A DNA stretch of 64,000 nucleotides from Acidobacteriota bacterium (GTDB taxonomy: Bacteria; Acidobacteriota; Aminicenantia; UBA2199), in contig JALOLA010000006.1 in the NCBI GenBank assembly GCA_025456205.1, forward strand, positions 1-64,000, written 5' to 3'. This document shows positions 21,068-30,774 of this stretch, one piece after another. The translations under genes and the position numbers were made by a program. The first letter of the stretch is position 1. Every line of letters begins with the position of its first letter. The notes beneath the pieces were generated by a model, which made no database searches, was not told where the DNA came from, and saw nothing but the letters and a program-made list of their open reading frames with translations.

Positions 21068-22198
21068 TCAGCCCCCGGTCAGCTCGCGGGCCAGCGCCAG
21101 CAGCCGCTGGCGGTTCGCCGCGGCCGACAGCTCGCGCGCGGCCAGATGCGACCGGCCCTTGAAATATTCCACCCGCTGCCGGTCCATGCCGGCGAGGGCC
21201 GCGGCCAGGGCGCCCGGGGTGAAGTCGCTCGCGACCACGCCGCAATCCCAGCGGCGGACGATATCGGCCATTTCCGGCGAAGGGCCGCACAGGATGGCCA
21301 GGCGCGCCTGGATGAACTCGAAGAACTTGTTGGGCAGGACATGGAGCAGGTTGAAGGTGGCCGGCTTGAAATAGCAGATGCCGATGTCATAGCGGTGGAT
21401 GAAGGGGACGATCGCCTCCAGCGGCAGCGGGTCGGGAAAGGAGATGCGCGGGTCATTGCCGGCTCGCTTTTGCAGCCGGCGGAAATAGCGGGGGAAGGTG
21501 CGCACCAGGATCAGGTCGAGGCTGCGGTCGGCCCCGGCGCCGGCCATCAGCCGGATCATGTCCTCCAGGCCGCGGTTGGGGTTGGCATTGCCGTGATGGA
21601 CGAGGCGGATGCGCCCGGGGTCGGGCGGCGACGGCGCCAGGTCGCTGAATTCGCAGCTGTTGGTGATCACCTCGACCGGCACGCCGAAATTCTCCCGATA
21701 GGCCGCGGCGATGCCCGCGGATACGGTGAGCACCTGGTCGCAGCGCGGCAGGTAGGTCCGGCACAGGTAGAGGTTGAAGCCGCCGAACAGGAAATTCCAG
21801 CGCCGATCGTTCTCCCATTGGCTCGGTGCATACTCGTGGGCGTCGAGCATGACCCTGGCGCCGCGGGCGACGCGGAGCGCCAGGGGCAGGGCGATCACGT
21901 CGTTGGCGATGACCAGGTCGAAGCGACTGCCGGACAGCGCCGCCAGCGGCCGCTCGTAATCGTACAGGCTCCAGTACAGCCGATCGTAGCAACCCAGCTT
22001 GTAGGCCGCCGCGCGCAGCAGCCGGAGCGGAGGGGAATGGCGCCGCCTTTGGATGGGGACGAAGCGCACGCCGGGCAAGCAAGGGTCCCCTGTCCCCAGG
22101 GCCGAGACCTCGTAGTCATCGCTGAGGAAGCGGATCTGGCGGTTGACGCGCGGGTCGCTCTTCAGGTCGGAAAAAGAGATGACCAGTACCCGCTTCAT
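21068..22198 (-). CDS. Glycosyltransferase (GT-B)
   Basis: MKRVLVISFSDLKSDPRVNRQIRFLSDDYEV; PNKFFEFIQARLAIL. Confidence 0.82.
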   Translation of the reverse strand: MKRVLVISFSDLKSDPRVNRQIRFLSDDYEVSALGTGDPCLPGVRFVPIQRRRHSPPLRLLRAAAYKLGCYDRLYWSLYDYERPLAALSGSRFDLVIANDVIALPLALRVARGARVMLDAHEYAPSQWENDRRWNFLFGGFNLYLCRTYLPRCDQVLTVSAGIAAAYRENFGVPVEVITNSCEFSDLAPSPPDPGRIRLVHHGNANPNRGLEDMIRLMAGAGADRSLDLILVRTFPRYFRRLQKRAGNDPRISFPDPLPLEAIVPFIHRYDIGICYFKPATFNLLHVLPNKFFEFIQARLAILCGPSPEMADIVRRWDCGVVASDFTPGALAAALAGMDRQRVEYFKGRSHLAARELSAAANRQRLLALARELTGG

Positions 22199-22431
22199 TA
22201 CCAGGCCTCCTTGGCCGGCAGGTCGAAGATGCTGTGATGGTTGACGATTTTTGAAGGCTGGTTGGCGTGCTCTGAGATTTCAGGGCTCTGGATCGCCACG
22301 AGGTGGATAGGGGTGACCTCGAGATAGCGTTCCATGGTCCGCGCGATCCTTAAAATGCGGCTTTCGTGAGTGAGATCGGATGGATGGATATGAATGTCCT
22401 GGGCGGCGGTTGGGAATGAGCCATGATTCAT
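22198..22431 (-). pseudogene. 77-codon remnant resembling the N-terminus of a GT-B glycosyltransferase
   Basis: IHIHPSDLTHESRILRIARTMERYLEVTPIHLVAIQ resembles VLVISFSDLKSDPRVNRQIRFLSDDYEVSALG of the next gene; coupled by ATGA upstream and TAATG downstream. Confidence 0.55.
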
Positions 22432-23654
22432 TTTATTGGCGCGATTGACCGGTACAGCGTTTCGATTTGTCCGCTTACGGCCTTTTTGGAGAACGCTTCC
22501 AGGCAGCGGCCGCGGATGACCGCGCCATCGAATCGGACCAAGCCGCGGAATCGCAAATCCAATGCCTTTGCCAGTTCGCCGGGGTCTTTGGCCGGCACCA
22601 ACAAGCCGTTCTCCGGAGTTACCATTGATTCGGGCCCACCGCAGCGAGTGGCGATGACCGGCTTGCCGCAGGCCAGGGCTTCCAGCAGCGCCATGCCGAA
22701 GGACTCCAGATGGCTGGGCAGCACGAAGCAGTCGCAGCGCCGATGAGCTTCCATTGCCTGGGAGCGACTCAACGGGCCCAACCAGCGCAGCCAGGGGTCG
22801 ATCCCCATCTCTTTGCCCAATTCCCTGAATTCTTCTGCATCCACGCCCTTTCCGCCGATCTGGAATTCGACCCTGCTTTGTTCCGGGGCATTCAGTCCAC
22901 CCAGGAAAATGGCCGCGGCTTGCAGCAGGTCGCGGATGCCCTTATCGATCCTGAGGGTGCCCAGCGAAAAAAAGACGAATTTGTCCGCGTTCCCACTTCC
23001 TGTAGCGCCGGGATTGAAAAAATCCTCATCCACCATGTTGGGGATGACGTGCGGTTTGGGAAAGCCGCAGGCGGCGATGCGCTCAGCTTGGGAGGGGCTT
23101 ACGGCGATGACCGCCTGGGCGCGGCGCAGCGGCTCGCTGATGGTTTCCTTTATGGTGCCATTGGCGTTGCGGAATTCAACAAAGGGAAAATCCCCCATAT
23201 GCTCGGTGATTAGGTAGGGAAGCTGGAAAAGCAGGCTCAGCTTCATGGCGATCCAACCGCCGGGAAAAGTTACATGTGCGTGAATGAGATCCACATGGCC
23301 GAAATCGATGCGGACGCGCCGCAGGATCTTGCGACAGGCCCGCTCCTGACCCAGGATGTTCCCCATTTTCCATTTTTTAGACCATTCAATCGTCGGCCGG
23401 CGGTATTCGCAGACGTTGGGCGACAAAAAGTGCTTTTTGGCCTTGAACTGCGAAAAAAGAAAATCGGCCAGCACCGCCGCGGTTTTCAACGGATTACTCG
23501 CGGAAAGAGTGTAGCGGCGCTGCCCCCAGACGGCGACGGCGATCTTCCAGCCTGGACGCATCTGTCCAAGACCGATGGCCTGCTCTTTGATGAAGATCCC
23601 TCGAAGGGATTCTCCTGGCCAGGGATACCACGAAGGGATGATGAGGATGTTCAT
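22428..23654 (-). CDS. Glycosyltransferase family 4
   Basis: MNILIIPSWYPWPGESLRGIFIKEQA; HLESFGMALLEALACGKPVIATRCGGPES. Confidence 0.9.
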   Translation of the reverse strand: MNILIIPSWYPWPGESLRGIFIKEQAIGLGQMRPGWKIAVAVWGQRRYTLSASNPLKTAAVLADFLFSQFKAKKHFLSPNVCEYRRPTIEWSKKWKMGNILGQERACRKILRRVRIDFGHVDLIHAHVTFPGGWIAMKLSLLFQLPYLITEHMGDFPFVEFRNANGTIKETISEPLRRAQAVIAVSPSQAERIAACGFPKPHVIPNMVDEDFFNPGATGSGNADKFVFFSLGTLRIDKGIRDLLQAAAIFLGGLNAPEQSRVEFQIGGKGVDAEEFRELGKEMGIDPWLRWLGPLSRSQAMEAHRRCDCFVLPSHLESFGMALLEALACGKPVIATRCGGPESMVTPENGLLVPAKDPGELAKALDLRFRGLVRFDGAVIRGRCLEAFSKKAVSGQIETLYRSIAPIK

Positions 23655-24664
23655 GCCCCACCGCCCCTGTTGCGCTTCCATCCAAGTGCCAGAGCGAGAT
23701 TGGCCAAAAAATGAACGGCGCTCACGCGGATTCTTTGCAGGTGATGATACAACGGCATCAGCTTGTTCAGCAGCAGATAAAGGCGGGCGGGATTTTTGGC
23801 TGACGGCCATATGGCCATGGCTTTTTTCAAGTGCGTGTCCCCCATGCCGTACCAGCCCCGGCCGCGGCTTACGACACGGCCAAACCAGATGTGGCGGTGA
23901 GCCAACCTTTTGCTGGCATTGGCGGTCCATCCCGCATCATCCAGTAGGCCCTTGCTGCCAAGCTCAAGGAAAAGCTGCGCCAGAACTGTCTGGGCTTCTT
24001 TTTGGTGGGGCCCCGCTTTTTGGCTTCCCTGCCCGGGATGGATTCGCCATCCGGCGAGAGGCAAAGGCACGCGGCCGAATTCGTAGCGCTGCAACAGGCG
24101 AAACCACATCTCCATGTCCTGGGAATACCGCAACTCCTCGTTAAAAAGCCCGACTGAATCGAAGCATGCGCGCCTGACCATCAATGTGGAGCCGTTGATG
24201 TACTGGCGGCCGAACAGCGCCTTCAGCGCTTCGTGCCGGGGCAGCCAGGGGGTGGCGACCTTGCCGGTTATCGCGCCAACGGCATCGATGAGGAAATAAT
24301 CGGCATAGCAGGCGGCGATGTCTTTGCCGCCCAGCAACGTTTCGGCCTGTAGTGCGGTCTTTTCGGGCAGGAAGATGTCATCGTGGCTCAGCCAGGAGAA
24401 ATAGGCGCCACGCATCTCCCTCAGCCCGAGGTTGAGGGCGCTGGCCACGCCGCCGTTTTCCTTGGCGAAGTAGCGAATGCGCTCCCCGTAGGCAAGGGCG
24501 ATCTTCGCGGTTTCGCCGCCGTCGTTGGAACCGTCATTGACGACCAGCACCTCGATCTGGGGATAGGTCTGGGCCAGGGCGCTGTCGATGGCTTCCCGCA
24601 AATAGTTGCTGCCATTGTAAACGGGGATGACGATGGAGACCAGCGGAGTGTTTCTGCTATTCAT
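23651..24664 (-). CDS. Glycosyltransferase family 2
   Basis: PLVSIVIPVYNGSNYLREAIDSALAQTYPQIEVLVVNDGSNDGG. Confidence 0.92.
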   Translation of the reverse strand: MNSRNTPLVSIVIPVYNGSNYLREAIDSALAQTYPQIEVLVVNDGSNDGGETAKIALAYGERIRYFAKENGGVASALNLGLREMRGAYFSWLSHDDIFLPEKTALQAETLLGGKDIAACYADYFLIDAVGAITGKVATPWLPRHEALKALFGRQYINGSTLMVRRACFDSVGLFNEELRYSQDMEMWFRLLQRYEFGRVPLPLAGWRIHPGQGSQKAGPHQKEAQTVLAQLFLELGSKGLLDDAGWTANASKRLAHRHIWFGRVVSRGRGWYGMGDTHLKKAMAIWPSAKNPARLYLLLNKLMPLYHHLQRIRVSAVHFLANLALALGWKRNRGGGA

Positions 24665-24677
24665 TTCCCAGGGTCAT

Positions 24678-25985
24678 TCATCCAGGCATTCGCTCCTTGT
24701 GCCGCGCAATCGCATCCTGGTAAAACTGCAAATTGCGCATGACGTACAAGGGAAAGGAATATTCCTCTTCGGCGATCTTGCGTCCCTGCTGCCCCATCGT
24801 TATCCTCAGGTCGTCTTCTTCAAGCAATCTGGATATGGCTGCGGCCAGCGCCTCGCTGTTCATCGCCGGGACGGTCAATCCCCCGCGTGGCGCCTGGATT
24901 ATTTCTGGCAGGGCGGTGCCGTCGCATACGATGACTGGAGTTCCGCATGCCAATGCTTCCACTGCCATCAGTCCAAATGCCTCTTGAATCGACGGCATTA
25001 CGAACAGGTCCGCTGCACTCAAAGCGTCCACGAGGTTCTCGCCATCGAGCCAGCCGCGATCGTAGACCCGGAATTTTGGTTCCAAGCTGGAAAATTCGGA
25101 ACCATCTTGTAGGATCAATAAACTGGCGGGTTTTTGCGTTTCGATAAGATCCAAGGCCTCCTTGAGCCAGCGCATGCCTTTATATAGATATTGGTCAGAT
25201 CCTGACTTGATGCCTCTGAAAGCGATTATTTTTTGCTCGGGGGCCAGGCCCAATCGCTTGCGCGATTCCTGCTTGGAACGAGGAGTGAATGCCTGCAAAT
25301 CGATGCCAAAAGGAATAAGCCGGCAGGGGAATCGATTGAGCAACGGACTCTTTTTGACCCGTTCGAATGTCCATTTTGAAGCAACGACCAGATTTAAATC
25401 AGCGTGTCCGTAGATTTTCTTTTTGATGCGCCAGTGCATGGCCGGGATATGGTGGCGAAACACGGAGTGGCCTCTCGGATGAGGGCAACGGCCCCGACAG
25501 CCAGTCAGCCACTTGTCGCACTCAAATGAATGAAGGCACATTCCCGTCAGGGCCCAACTATCATGGATGGTCCAAACAATAGGCTTTAATCGGGACAACC
25601 GGGGCAAGGATAATATGCTGAAGAACGCATCATTTTGAATGAGTTGAAGATGGATGACGTCCGAGCGGTGGAAATATGATTGATCGGAGAGTATTGAACC
25701 CCCTATGCCAGTGAGCCCATCCAAGCCCAGTCGGGTGTCAAACTGCCTGGCAATATTGTCCCATAACCAAAGTGGGCTCGGCTTTAGGGGGCGCAAGCCG
25801 TGGATGTGCGGCTGATCTGACGTTCGCCTCCAAACCGCCATTTCGGCATGGTCGTCATTGGCAAGGAAACGATTCATGTAGAATCCGGTGAACCTCCCGC
25901 CTAACAGATCCGTGTTGCTCACATGCAGGATGTTCAATGCCTTTGCCTGATCAGTCTGATTTTCGTCCTGGATGCTTGGCCACAA
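24678..25985 (-). CDS. Glycosyltransferase family 4
   Basis: LNILHVSNTDLLGGRFTGFYMNRFL; PSIQEAFGLMAVEALACGTPVIVCDGTALPEII; exact start uncertain because it overlaps the upstream gene end. Confidence 0.87.
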   Translation of the reverse strand: MWPSIQDENQTDQAKALNILHVSNTDLLGGRFTGFYMNRFLANDDHAEMAVWRRTSDQPHIHGLRPLKPSPLWLWDNIARQFDTRLGLDGLTGIGGSILSDQSYFHRSDVIHLQLIQNDAFFSILSLPRLSRLKPIVWTIHDSWALTGMCLHSFECDKWLTGCRGRCPHPRGHSVFRHHIPAMHWRIKKKIYGHADLNLVVASKWTFERVKKSPLLNRFPCRLIPFGIDLQAFTPRSKQESRKRLGLAPEQKIIAFRGIKSGSDQYLYKGMRWLKEALDLIETQKPASLLILQDGSEFSSLEPKFRVYDRGWLDGENLVDALSAADLFVMPSIQEAFGLMAVEALACGTPVIVCDGTALPEIIQAPRGGLTVPAMNSEALAAAISRLLEEDDLRITMGQQGRKIAEEEYSFPLYVMRNLQFYQDAIARHKERMPG

Positions 25986-26772
25986 AAAAACCGCGCGAAC
26001 TAGAATTGTGTTCGGTTTGAATCATGCTCATTTCATAGCCGTATCGATAGAGGAATTTTTGTACGTTGAACATCATGGCAATGTTGTGGATCTCGATGAA
26101 TAGGATGGGTTTCTCTGATAACAGCAGCTCCGAACTGCCTTTCAAAACAGCTTGCTCGGCGCCCTCCACGTCGATTTTGATCGCAGAAGGAATCGGTGCA
26201 AGATTGTCGAGGATCATGGTGTCTGCTTTGATGGTGCGGACTTGAATCTGCGCAAATGATCGATAGGCATTCGCGTTTTCAGGTGGGATGATCCTATCTA
26301 AGTGGCTTCCGGAACTTCGGCCATTGTCCACTTCGGGACTGAAGATGAATGTTTCTTCTCCATCCGAATCAGACAGTGCATAGTTGAATGTGGTGACTCG
26401 TTGCGCCAGAGCGGGATTCTTCTCCAAGTTCTTTCGAAAACGTGCAAGGTTGTAAGGGTTGGGTTCAAATGCAACAACGCGTCCGGAGAGCCCAACCAAT
26501 GAAGCGAAGGCAAGCGAATGGTAGCCGATATGTGCGCCCACGTCCCATATGGTGCTCGATTCGATCCCACCCAACTTCCTGATTGCCTGAAAAAAGAAAG
26601 AGTCGTAGCCGCCTTCCATCATCTCCCGGTTCCAGGATGCGGAAGACTTGGAAGCAAGAAACAGCGAGTGCCCGCGCAGCGGCCCTGCGGAAACCTCGAC
26701 CCAATCAGGCCCCGAAGTCTCTTTTCTTGCTCTTAATTTAGAACACCAGCGATGCAAAAGATTTTTTTTCAT
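25951..26772 (-). CDS. FkbM family methyltransferase
   Basis: IWDVGAHIGYHSLAFASLVGLSGRVVAFEPNPYNLARFRKNLEKN; IKIDVEGAEQAVLKGS. Confidence 0.9.
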   Translation of the reverse strand: MKKNLLHRWCSKLRARKETSGPDWVEVSAGPLRGHSLFLASKSSASWNREMMEGGYDSFFFQAIRKLGGIESSTIWDVGAHIGYHSLAFASLVGLSGRVVAFEPNPYNLARFRKNLEKNPALAQRVTTFNYALSDSDGEETFIFSPEVDNGRSSGSHLDRIIPPENANAYRSFAQIQVRTIKADTMILDNLAPIPSAIKIDVEGAEQAVLKGSSELLLSEKPILFIEIHNIAMMFNVQKFLYRYGYEMSMIQTEHNSSSRGFFVAKHPGRKSD

Positions 26773-26794
26773 TTAGAGAGAATTCATTTTAATT

Positions 26795-28633
26795 TCAATC
26801 CAATACTCGCCTGAACCAAAAACTGGAGGGCCATACGTCAGGGTAAAACGGATAATCTTTTCCCAAGTCCCGAAACGCGGGAAAGACCTTTTCCAAAGCA
26901 GCGGGATAATTTACATGCATGAAGCTGCTTCCCCACAGGACTTCAAAGGCTGGATTGAAGCTCAAGAAAGCCTGCAAAATATATTGTTCGGTCCAAAAAA
27001 AACGATCTTTAAATGTCCATTTTTTGGGGTATTCCCTGGGGATAAAAATATCATGGATGTGAATGATCACTCCTTTTTTCAGTCGCGGAATGATCTCGAG
27101 AAAAATGTAGTTGACGTCGCCGCCGATCTGAATGACATGCGTTGAGTCAATAAAAAGGATGTCATTTGCCCTCAACTTTGAGAAGTAATCGAGATCCACG
27201 TCTTGCAGCTTTTTTTCCATCAAACCGGATAGCCCTTGAAAACCTGATCGGACAATTTTATTCGGATGTGGGTCTATTGAGAATAATTCCGTTTTGACCT
27301 GGTTTTTTCCCCAATTCATGAGGCATGCCCGTGCCGCCAAATACGTGGTCGATCCTGATCCGACTTCGATTATTGTTTTGGGTTTAAAGTAGCGAATCAT
27401 GCAGTGGAATACTTCAGCGTCCACTGTCAGGAAAGCGCCATTTTTTCGGTAGAATTCGTGGGCAATGGCTGTCTGTTCCCGGGGGAACCCCCATTCTTCC
27501 GTGAACGGGGGGAATTTTTCGGTCAGAAGTTCATGCTGTTTCTTTATGTTCATGTCAATGCCGACAAGTTCCGATGTCTTTTTCCAGATCTCATCTCCAA
27601 GCGTTCTGGTGTCGGGAATCGGCTGATGGAAATGAACGGGGACGATATGGAACCCCAAATTCTGCCAGTGGTCAAAATTTTGGGTCTCCTTAGCTATCCT
27701 TGGAAGGCAAAATGTTGCCATCTGGCGGAAGAAAGAATTTTTTTTGTGCGTAACGCCTTGCAGCAAAGTGCGACCCATTTTAATGCAAAATCCGAGTCCC
27801 CTGCGGAAGGGATTATTCTGGCGACGGCGGGACATGTCTCGAGAAAATGCATATTCAAAACGCTCGGGCTGTGTTTGGGCAGAGGGGAGAACCGGAAATC
27901 CCATTGTGAAGGCGTTGGTCCATGCGTCATTGCTTTCTTCCAAAGAAGTTGACATGGGAAGGGCTGGAACAAAAAAGTGTCCCCCAATGGCTAGAAACCC
28001 GCAATCCTTCATGTAATTATGCAGCGACTGGCTTGTATAGCGATTGCAATGCATTCCGGATGTTTCTTCGTATTCATCACTGGTATCTCTGGCCCTCGGA
28101 TTTAATCCATCGCGAATCACATCATTGTCTATTGGATATATCGGGGTATTGATGACGATAATTGCCCGGGCCGCCAGAACATCGTGCATCCGTTTCAATA
28201 TCTCAGTCAGCTCTGAGCGCGGGACATGCTCAATAAAATCCAGCATCAATACGATATCGAAACTTTTATTATCCTCTTCTTTTGCATAGGATTTGAAAAA
28301 GTGAAGAGCATCATCACAATAAAGATCAGCGGCTACTTGGTAATGGTTTAGAAATTCTTTGGCGATCGCATGGGCGTCGGGAGAAAAATCAACTCCAACG
28401 ACTTTGGCGGCCCCTCTTTCTTTGGCATACTTGATCATTGCTCCCCGCCCATGCCCAAGATCAAGAACCGTCTTCCCGCTGAAATCCACACGCTGGAGAA
28501 TATTCAAGTCGAATTCACGAACCTTGCCTTTTTTAAATTCTTCAACCCCCTCGGCGCCATAAAGGGTTGGATTGCCCAAGGGGTCTTTTTTTAGGAAGTA
28601 TGCCTTGGTATACTTGTGCCTCACGAAACCCAT
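26795..28633 (-). CDS. Tandem SAM-methyltransferase fusion protein
   Basis: N-terminal KTVLDLGHGRGAMIKYAKERG...DIVLMLDFIEHVPRSE; C-terminal KTIIEVGSGSTTYLAARAC...DILFIDSTHVIQIGGDV. Confidence 0.75.
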   Translation of the reverse strand: MGFVRHKYTKAYFLKKDPLGNPTLYGAEGVEEFKKGKVREFDLNILQRVDFSGKTVLDLGHGRGAMIKYAKERGAAKVVGVDFSPDAHAIAKEFLNHYQVAADLYCDDALHFFKSYAKEEDNKSFDIVLMLDFIEHVPRSELTEILKRMHDVLAARAIIVINTPIYPIDNDVIRDGLNPRARDTSDEYEETSGMHCNRYTSQSLHNYMKDCGFLAIGGHFFVPALPMSTSLEESNDAWTNAFTMGFPVLPSAQTQPERFEYAFSRDMSRRRQNNPFRRGLGFCIKMGRTLLQGVTHKKNSFFRQMATFCLPRIAKETQNFDHWQNLGFHIVPVHFHQPIPDTRTLGDEIWKKTSELVGIDMNIKKQHELLTEKFPPFTEEWGFPREQTAIAHEFYRKNGAFLTVDAEVFHCMIRYFKPKTIIEVGSGSTTYLAARACLMNWGKNQVKTELFSIDPHPNKIVRSGFQGLSGLMEKKLQDVDLDYFSKLRANDILFIDSTHVIQIGGDVNYIFLEIIPRLKKGVIIHIHDIFIPREYPKKWTFKDRFFWTEQYILQAFLSFNPAFEVLWGSSFMHVNYPAALEKVFPAFRDLGKDYPFYPDVWPSSFWFRRVLD

Positions 28634-28646
28634 GCAGCCTCGTCTC

Positions 28647-29942
28647 CTATAGTTTATCCTCGTCTAAAAGACTTGTCGCCCAGGCAAATTTTGGCCGGAC
28701 AACCCCCGCCCATCCTTTTGAATATTCCTTTTTCATTTCCCCGGTTTCATGGACCGCAAAAAAAATAACCCCATTGCCCTGGATGTCCTGCCATTCATCC
28801 CGGGTATTGGCAATACCGACATCGACTGAATAACCTTCATTGTTTAAGAAATTGGCGGGAATTTTGCATGTGGACCTATACAGGCCTTTAGGGCGTGGTT
28901 TCCCCGCCCATTCGTCTTTTAACAGATTCGCCGACGGCCAGTTGACGGAAACAAAGACGATCGAATTCAATTTGTCACGCAATTGAATGCCTACATATAG
29001 AGGTTGGCCTTGCTTAAGATTCCAATAATCAATTTCAATTTCAATTTCCTTGTCAATAAGTACATTGGCTGACACTTCACCGGCACTTCTGATCCGTACG
29101 GCTTTTATGTGCACATTCTCGTTACCTGGAGACGATTCAATGTCCGTCCAGGCCATTTCTCCCTGGGATTTGGCGCCTTGCGAAACATACTTCGATATGG
29201 CTTCATGGCTGTTGCCCGAAAAAGCCATCTTCCCCTTGTCAAGCCAAATGGCATGAGAACAGAGATTGGCTATGGCGCCCATATTGTGGCTGATAAAAAG
29301 AATGGTTCGTCCTTGCTTGGCCACGTCACCCATTTTGCCCAGGCACTTTTTTTGAAATTCGGCATCCCCTACGGCCAGGACTTCGTCGATGAGAAGAATT
29401 TCCGGCTCCAGGTGAGCGGCCACTGAGAAGGCCAGGCGAACGTACATGCCTGAGGAATAGCGTTTGACCGGGGTGTCGAGAAATTTCTCCACTTCCGCGA
29501 AAGCCACGATCTCATCGAACTTGCGGCGGATCTCGGCGCGGCGCATGCCCAGGATGGCGCCGTTGAGAAAAATGTTCTCCCGGCCGGTCAGTTCGGGATG
29601 GAACCCTGTGCCCACTTCGAGCAGGCTGGCCACGCGGCCGCGGATCTCCGCCCGGCCCTCGCTGGGCTCGGTGATGCGGCTGAGGATCTTCAGCAGCGTG
29701 GTCTTGCCGGCGCCGTTGCGGCCGATGATGCCGAGTTTGTCGCCGGGCTTCACCTCGAACGAAATATCGCGCAGGGCCCAGAATTCTTCCCTTTTAGGTG
29801 CGGTGGCTTTTTGCAGCAGCCGCTTGGCATTGCCGGCCAGCATGTCGCGCAGCGTCTCGTAGCGCGGCCGCGACTGGTGGCGCAACAGGTATTTCTTGCC
29901 CAGCCCGTTGGCGCGGATGATCGGTTCCGTTTCAGATGACAT
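28647..29942 (-). CDS. wzt: Polysaccharide ABC transporter ATP-binding protein with C-terminal Wzt-type domain
   Basis: Walker A GRNGAGKTTLLK; YSSGMYVRLAFSVAAHLEPEILLIDEVLAVGD; extra C-terminal ~170 aa. Confidence 0.9.
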   Translation of the reverse strand: MSSETEPIIRANGLGKKYLLRHQSRPRYETLRDMLAGNAKRLLQKATAPKREEFWALRDISFEVKPGDKLGIIGRNGAGKTTLLKILSRITEPSEGRAEIRGRVASLLEVGTGFHPELTGRENIFLNGAILGMRRAEIRRKFDEIVAFAEVEKFLDTPVKRYSSGMYVRLAFSVAAHLEPEILLIDEVLAVGDAEFQKKCLGKMGDVAKQGRTILFISHNMGAIANLCSHAIWLDKGKMAFSGNSHEAISKYVSQGAKSQGEMAWTDIESSPGNENVHIKAVRIRSAGEVSANVLIDKEIEIEIDYWNLKQGQPLYVGIQLRDKLNSIVFVSVNWPSANLLKDEWAGKPRPKGLYRSTCKIPANFLNNEGYSVDVGIANTRDEWQDIQGNGVIFFAVHETGEMKKEYSKGWAGVVRPKFAWATSLLDEDKL

Positions 29943-30774
29943 CGGCGAAATAGCGCTCGGTGCGGCGGAAATAAATAAGGCCGGAGGCGAAAACCAGCAG
30001 TATCAGCAGGAGCGACAACCAGAAGCCGGCCCAGTAGATCTCCGCCTTCCCGCGCAGCAGTGACCAGCGGAAGCCGTCGATGATGCCCACCAGCGGGTTC
30101 AGTGAATACAAAAGCCGCCAGCGCTCGGGGATGACGGCGCTGCTGAATCCGACCGGTGAGATATACAAGCCGAACTGGACGACGAAAGGGACGATGTAGC
30201 GGAAATCACGGTACTTGACGTTCAGGGCCGAGAACCAGAAGCCGCAGCCAAGGGCCAGCAGCAGGGCCAGGAGCAGGAAGATGGGAACAAAGAGGATACG
30301 CGCATCCGGAAGATACCCGTACCCGGCCATCAGGACCAGCAGCAGCGCCAGGGAAATGAGGAAGTCCAGCAGGTTGACCATGACCGAGGAGACAGGGATG
30401 ATCAGTCGTGGAAAATAGATCTTGGAGATCAGGTGGGTGTTCCCCAACAGACTGTTGCTGCTGTCTCCCAGGGCGCCAGCAAAGAGCTGCCAGGGCAGCA
30501 TGGCCGCGAAAACCAAGACCGGGTAAGGGATGCCCGCCGACGGCAGCTTGGCCAGCCGCCCGAACACCAGCGAAAAGACCGCGATGGTCAGCAGTGGTCG
30601 CAGCAGGCTCCAAGCCATTCCCAGCACGGCCTGCTTGTAGCGAACCAGGATGTCGCGCCAGGAGAGGAACAGGAAGAGCTCGCGGTAGTTCCACAGGTCG
30701 CGGAAGAACTGCCGGCGGCCCTTGCCGGCCTCGATGATCAGCAGTGGAGTCGTCCTAGCGCTGGCGGCTGCCAT
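29932..30774 (-). CDS. wzm: Polysaccharide ABC transporter permease
   Basis: ELFLFLSWRDILVRYKQAVLGMAWSLLRPLLTIAVFSLVFG; LNPLVGIIDGFRW; start inferred. Confidence 0.9.
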   Translation of the reverse strand: MAAASARTTPLLIIEAGKGRRQFFRDLWNYRELFLFLSWRDILVRYKQAVLGMAWSLLRPLLTIAVFSLVFGRLAKLPSAGIPYPVLVFAAMLPWQLFAGALGDSSNSLLGNTHLISKIYFPRLIIPVSSVMVNLLDFLISLALLLVLMAGYGYLPDARILFVPIFLLLALLLALGCGFWFSALNVKYRDFRYIVPFVVQFGLYISPVGFSSAVIPERWRLLYSLNPLVGIIDGFRWSLLRGKAEIYWAGFWLSLLLILLVFASGLIYFRRTERYFADVI

